From Clostridia bacterium (GTDB lineage: Bacteria; Bacillota; Clostridia; Oscillospirales; Acutalibacteraceae), in NCBI GenBank assembly GCA_900771185.1, contig CAAGND010000144.1, positions 1-5,257 on the forward strand: a stretch of 5,257 nucleotides of DNA, written 5' to 3'. Below, piece after piece: positions 4,639-5,257 of the stretch (its first letter is position 1; each line of letters starts with the position of its first letter). Position numbers and translations under genes: made by a program. The notes below the pieces were generated by a model that ran no database searches, was not told the origin of the DNA, and saw nothing but the letters and a program-made list of their open reading frames with translations.

Positions 4639-5257
4639 ATGAAACACTCCAAAAAGAAAAAATGTTTTGCTTTTGCCCTGCTTCTGTTATCGATTGCGGT
4701 GTTAACCATGATGCCGCTCATGACATTTGCTCAAACAATGGCAGAGCACACGACACACGAGTCAACGCCGATTCATAATGAGTCGGAAGTATCGGAAGAA
4801 ACAGAAAAATTGTCAAACTCCGCGAGTTCCAATGAAGCCGAACTAACGGAGGAAACCGAGACTTCAATGACGACCGAAACCGAAACAGCTTCAGCAAGCA
4901 TTGAGATTGCAACAACACCTGAACTGACATCGGAAACAATCCTTCCCGTCATCGATGCAACGATAGCGGAAACAGAGATACTTCAGCCTATATTGCCGGA
5001 GGAAAGCACCTCTGGCGGCGAACAGGCAGGCACTATGTCAGTCTCCCAATTCTGGATAGAAGATGCCGGAGGCAACCGTGTTTATGAAGCTGTTTTGAGA
5101 CCCGGTCAGTCAATATTCTTCGGGCTGCATAATTGGATGACATTTGCGCTTTCATCAAATGCTGTGTGGACGGTTTCTCCCGGCAGCGGGCGCGGCAGCG
5201 TATCGCCCTCACAGGGAAAGGAGGTCACCTTCACAGCCGGAAGCACCACCGGAACAG
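4639..5257 (+). CDS. Exported surface protein with Thr/Ser/Glu-rich stalk and Ig-like domain, 5' part
   Basis: The frame is open from this ATG to the end of the window, giving 206 codons with no stop. GAGGG (4629-4633) lies 5 bases before the ATG. An in-frame ATG at 4627 would add MRDN, but it would disturb the signal-peptide layout and has a poorer ribosome site. Residues 1-31 are a signal peptide: a KHSKKKK basic start, a long hydrophobic core, and cleavage expected after TFA. Residues 32-130 are low-complexity and rich in Glu, Thr and Ser, with TE dipeptide runs (EETET, TTETETA), and are probably an extended stalk across the cell wall. From about 132 a beta-rich domain begins (SQFWIEDAGGNRVYEAVLRPGQS). 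It has a VWTVSPGSG, SVSPSQGKEVTFTAG pattern like bacterial Ig-like domains. A C-terminal wall anchor would lie outside the window. The function is unknown; adhesion or a structural surface role is inference. Confidence 0.82.
   Translation, partial: MKHSKKKKCFAFALLLLSIAVLTMMPLMTFAQTMAEHTTHESTPIHNESEVSEETEKLSNSASSNEAELTEETETSMTTETETASASIEIATTPELTSETILPVIDATIAETEILQPILPEESTSGGEQAGTMSVSQFWIEDAGGNRVYEAVLRPGQSIFFGLHNWMTFALSSNAVWTVSPGSGRGSVSPSQGKEVTFTAGSTTGT
4735..5028 (+). repeat. Low-complexity Glu/Thr/Ser-rich coding stretch
   Basis: Codons 33-130 of the exported protein use almost only Glu, Thr, Ser, Ala, Ile and Leu, with irregular TE/ET runs, the densest at 4849-4887. They contain no cysteine and no tryptophan. 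Such stretches are common as wall-spanning stalks. They can be acceptors for O-glycosylation and tend to vary in length between strains. Confidence 0.65.

Noticed and set aside
4718..4939. Antisense 73-codon frame opposite the surface protein stalk
   Set aside because: It is a by-product of the Glu/Thr/Ser-rich codons on the sense strand and has no ribosome site.
1..5257. CRISPR array, tRNA or rRNA genes, insertion sequence ends
   Set aside because: No regularly spaced repeats, cloverleaf-like segments, rRNA-like stretches or transposase frames were seen on either strand.

Overview
The window looks like a chromosomal segment of a Gram-positive gut-type anaerobe in the Clostridia, possibly Oscillospiraceae/Ruminococcaceae. 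This is inferred from AGGAGG-type ribosome sites, A/T-rich promoter gaps between genes of moderate GC, a TTG start, signal peptides with lysine-rich N-termini, an SPxTG-type wall-sorting tail, a GPH-family sugar symporter, and phage genes with linker motifs typical of Firmicutes phages. The species cannot be named from the sequence.

Region 1 (1-1246, + strand) is the 3' end of a phage or phage-tail-like operon. It holds the C-terminal 90 residues of a small protein that enters from the left edge, a 92-base gap with a perfect hairpin, and a 279-residue protein. That protein appears to be a composite: an N-terminal domain patterned like a phage neck/tail-completion protein, joined by a tail-fibre linker to a tail-fibre tip domain. 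A strong bidirectional terminator closes the operon.

Region 2 (1245-2693, - strand) is a convergent gene for a MelB-like GPH-family cation:sugar symporter. It has most of the MelB functional residues and starts at TTG behind a strong ribosome site.

Region 3 (2694-2851) is a divergent control region. It holds a good promoter for the rightward gene, a weaker candidate for the symporter, and a cre-like (CcpA-type) site overlapping the rightward -35.

Region 4 (2852-4522, + strand) encodes a secreted, cysteine-rich alpha/beta hydrolase related to the LCAT/lipase family, with a predicted Ser-Asp-His triad and a C-terminal SPETG wall anchor. Its start overlaps a two-codon mini-ORF.

Region 5 (4523-5257) has a short promoter-like gap with an inverted repeat. 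It is followed by the start of a second exported protein with a Thr/Ser/Glu-rich stalk and an Ig-like beta domain, which runs off the right edge.

Together, regions 2-5 suggest a small cell-surface locus: an anchored extracellular hydrolase, a neighbouring surface protein, and a sugar importer that may share control with the hydrolase. The best candidate for something undescribed is the neck-like plus fibre-tip fusion at the end of the phage-like operon. Next is the cysteine-rich, wall-anchored LCAT-like hydrolase.
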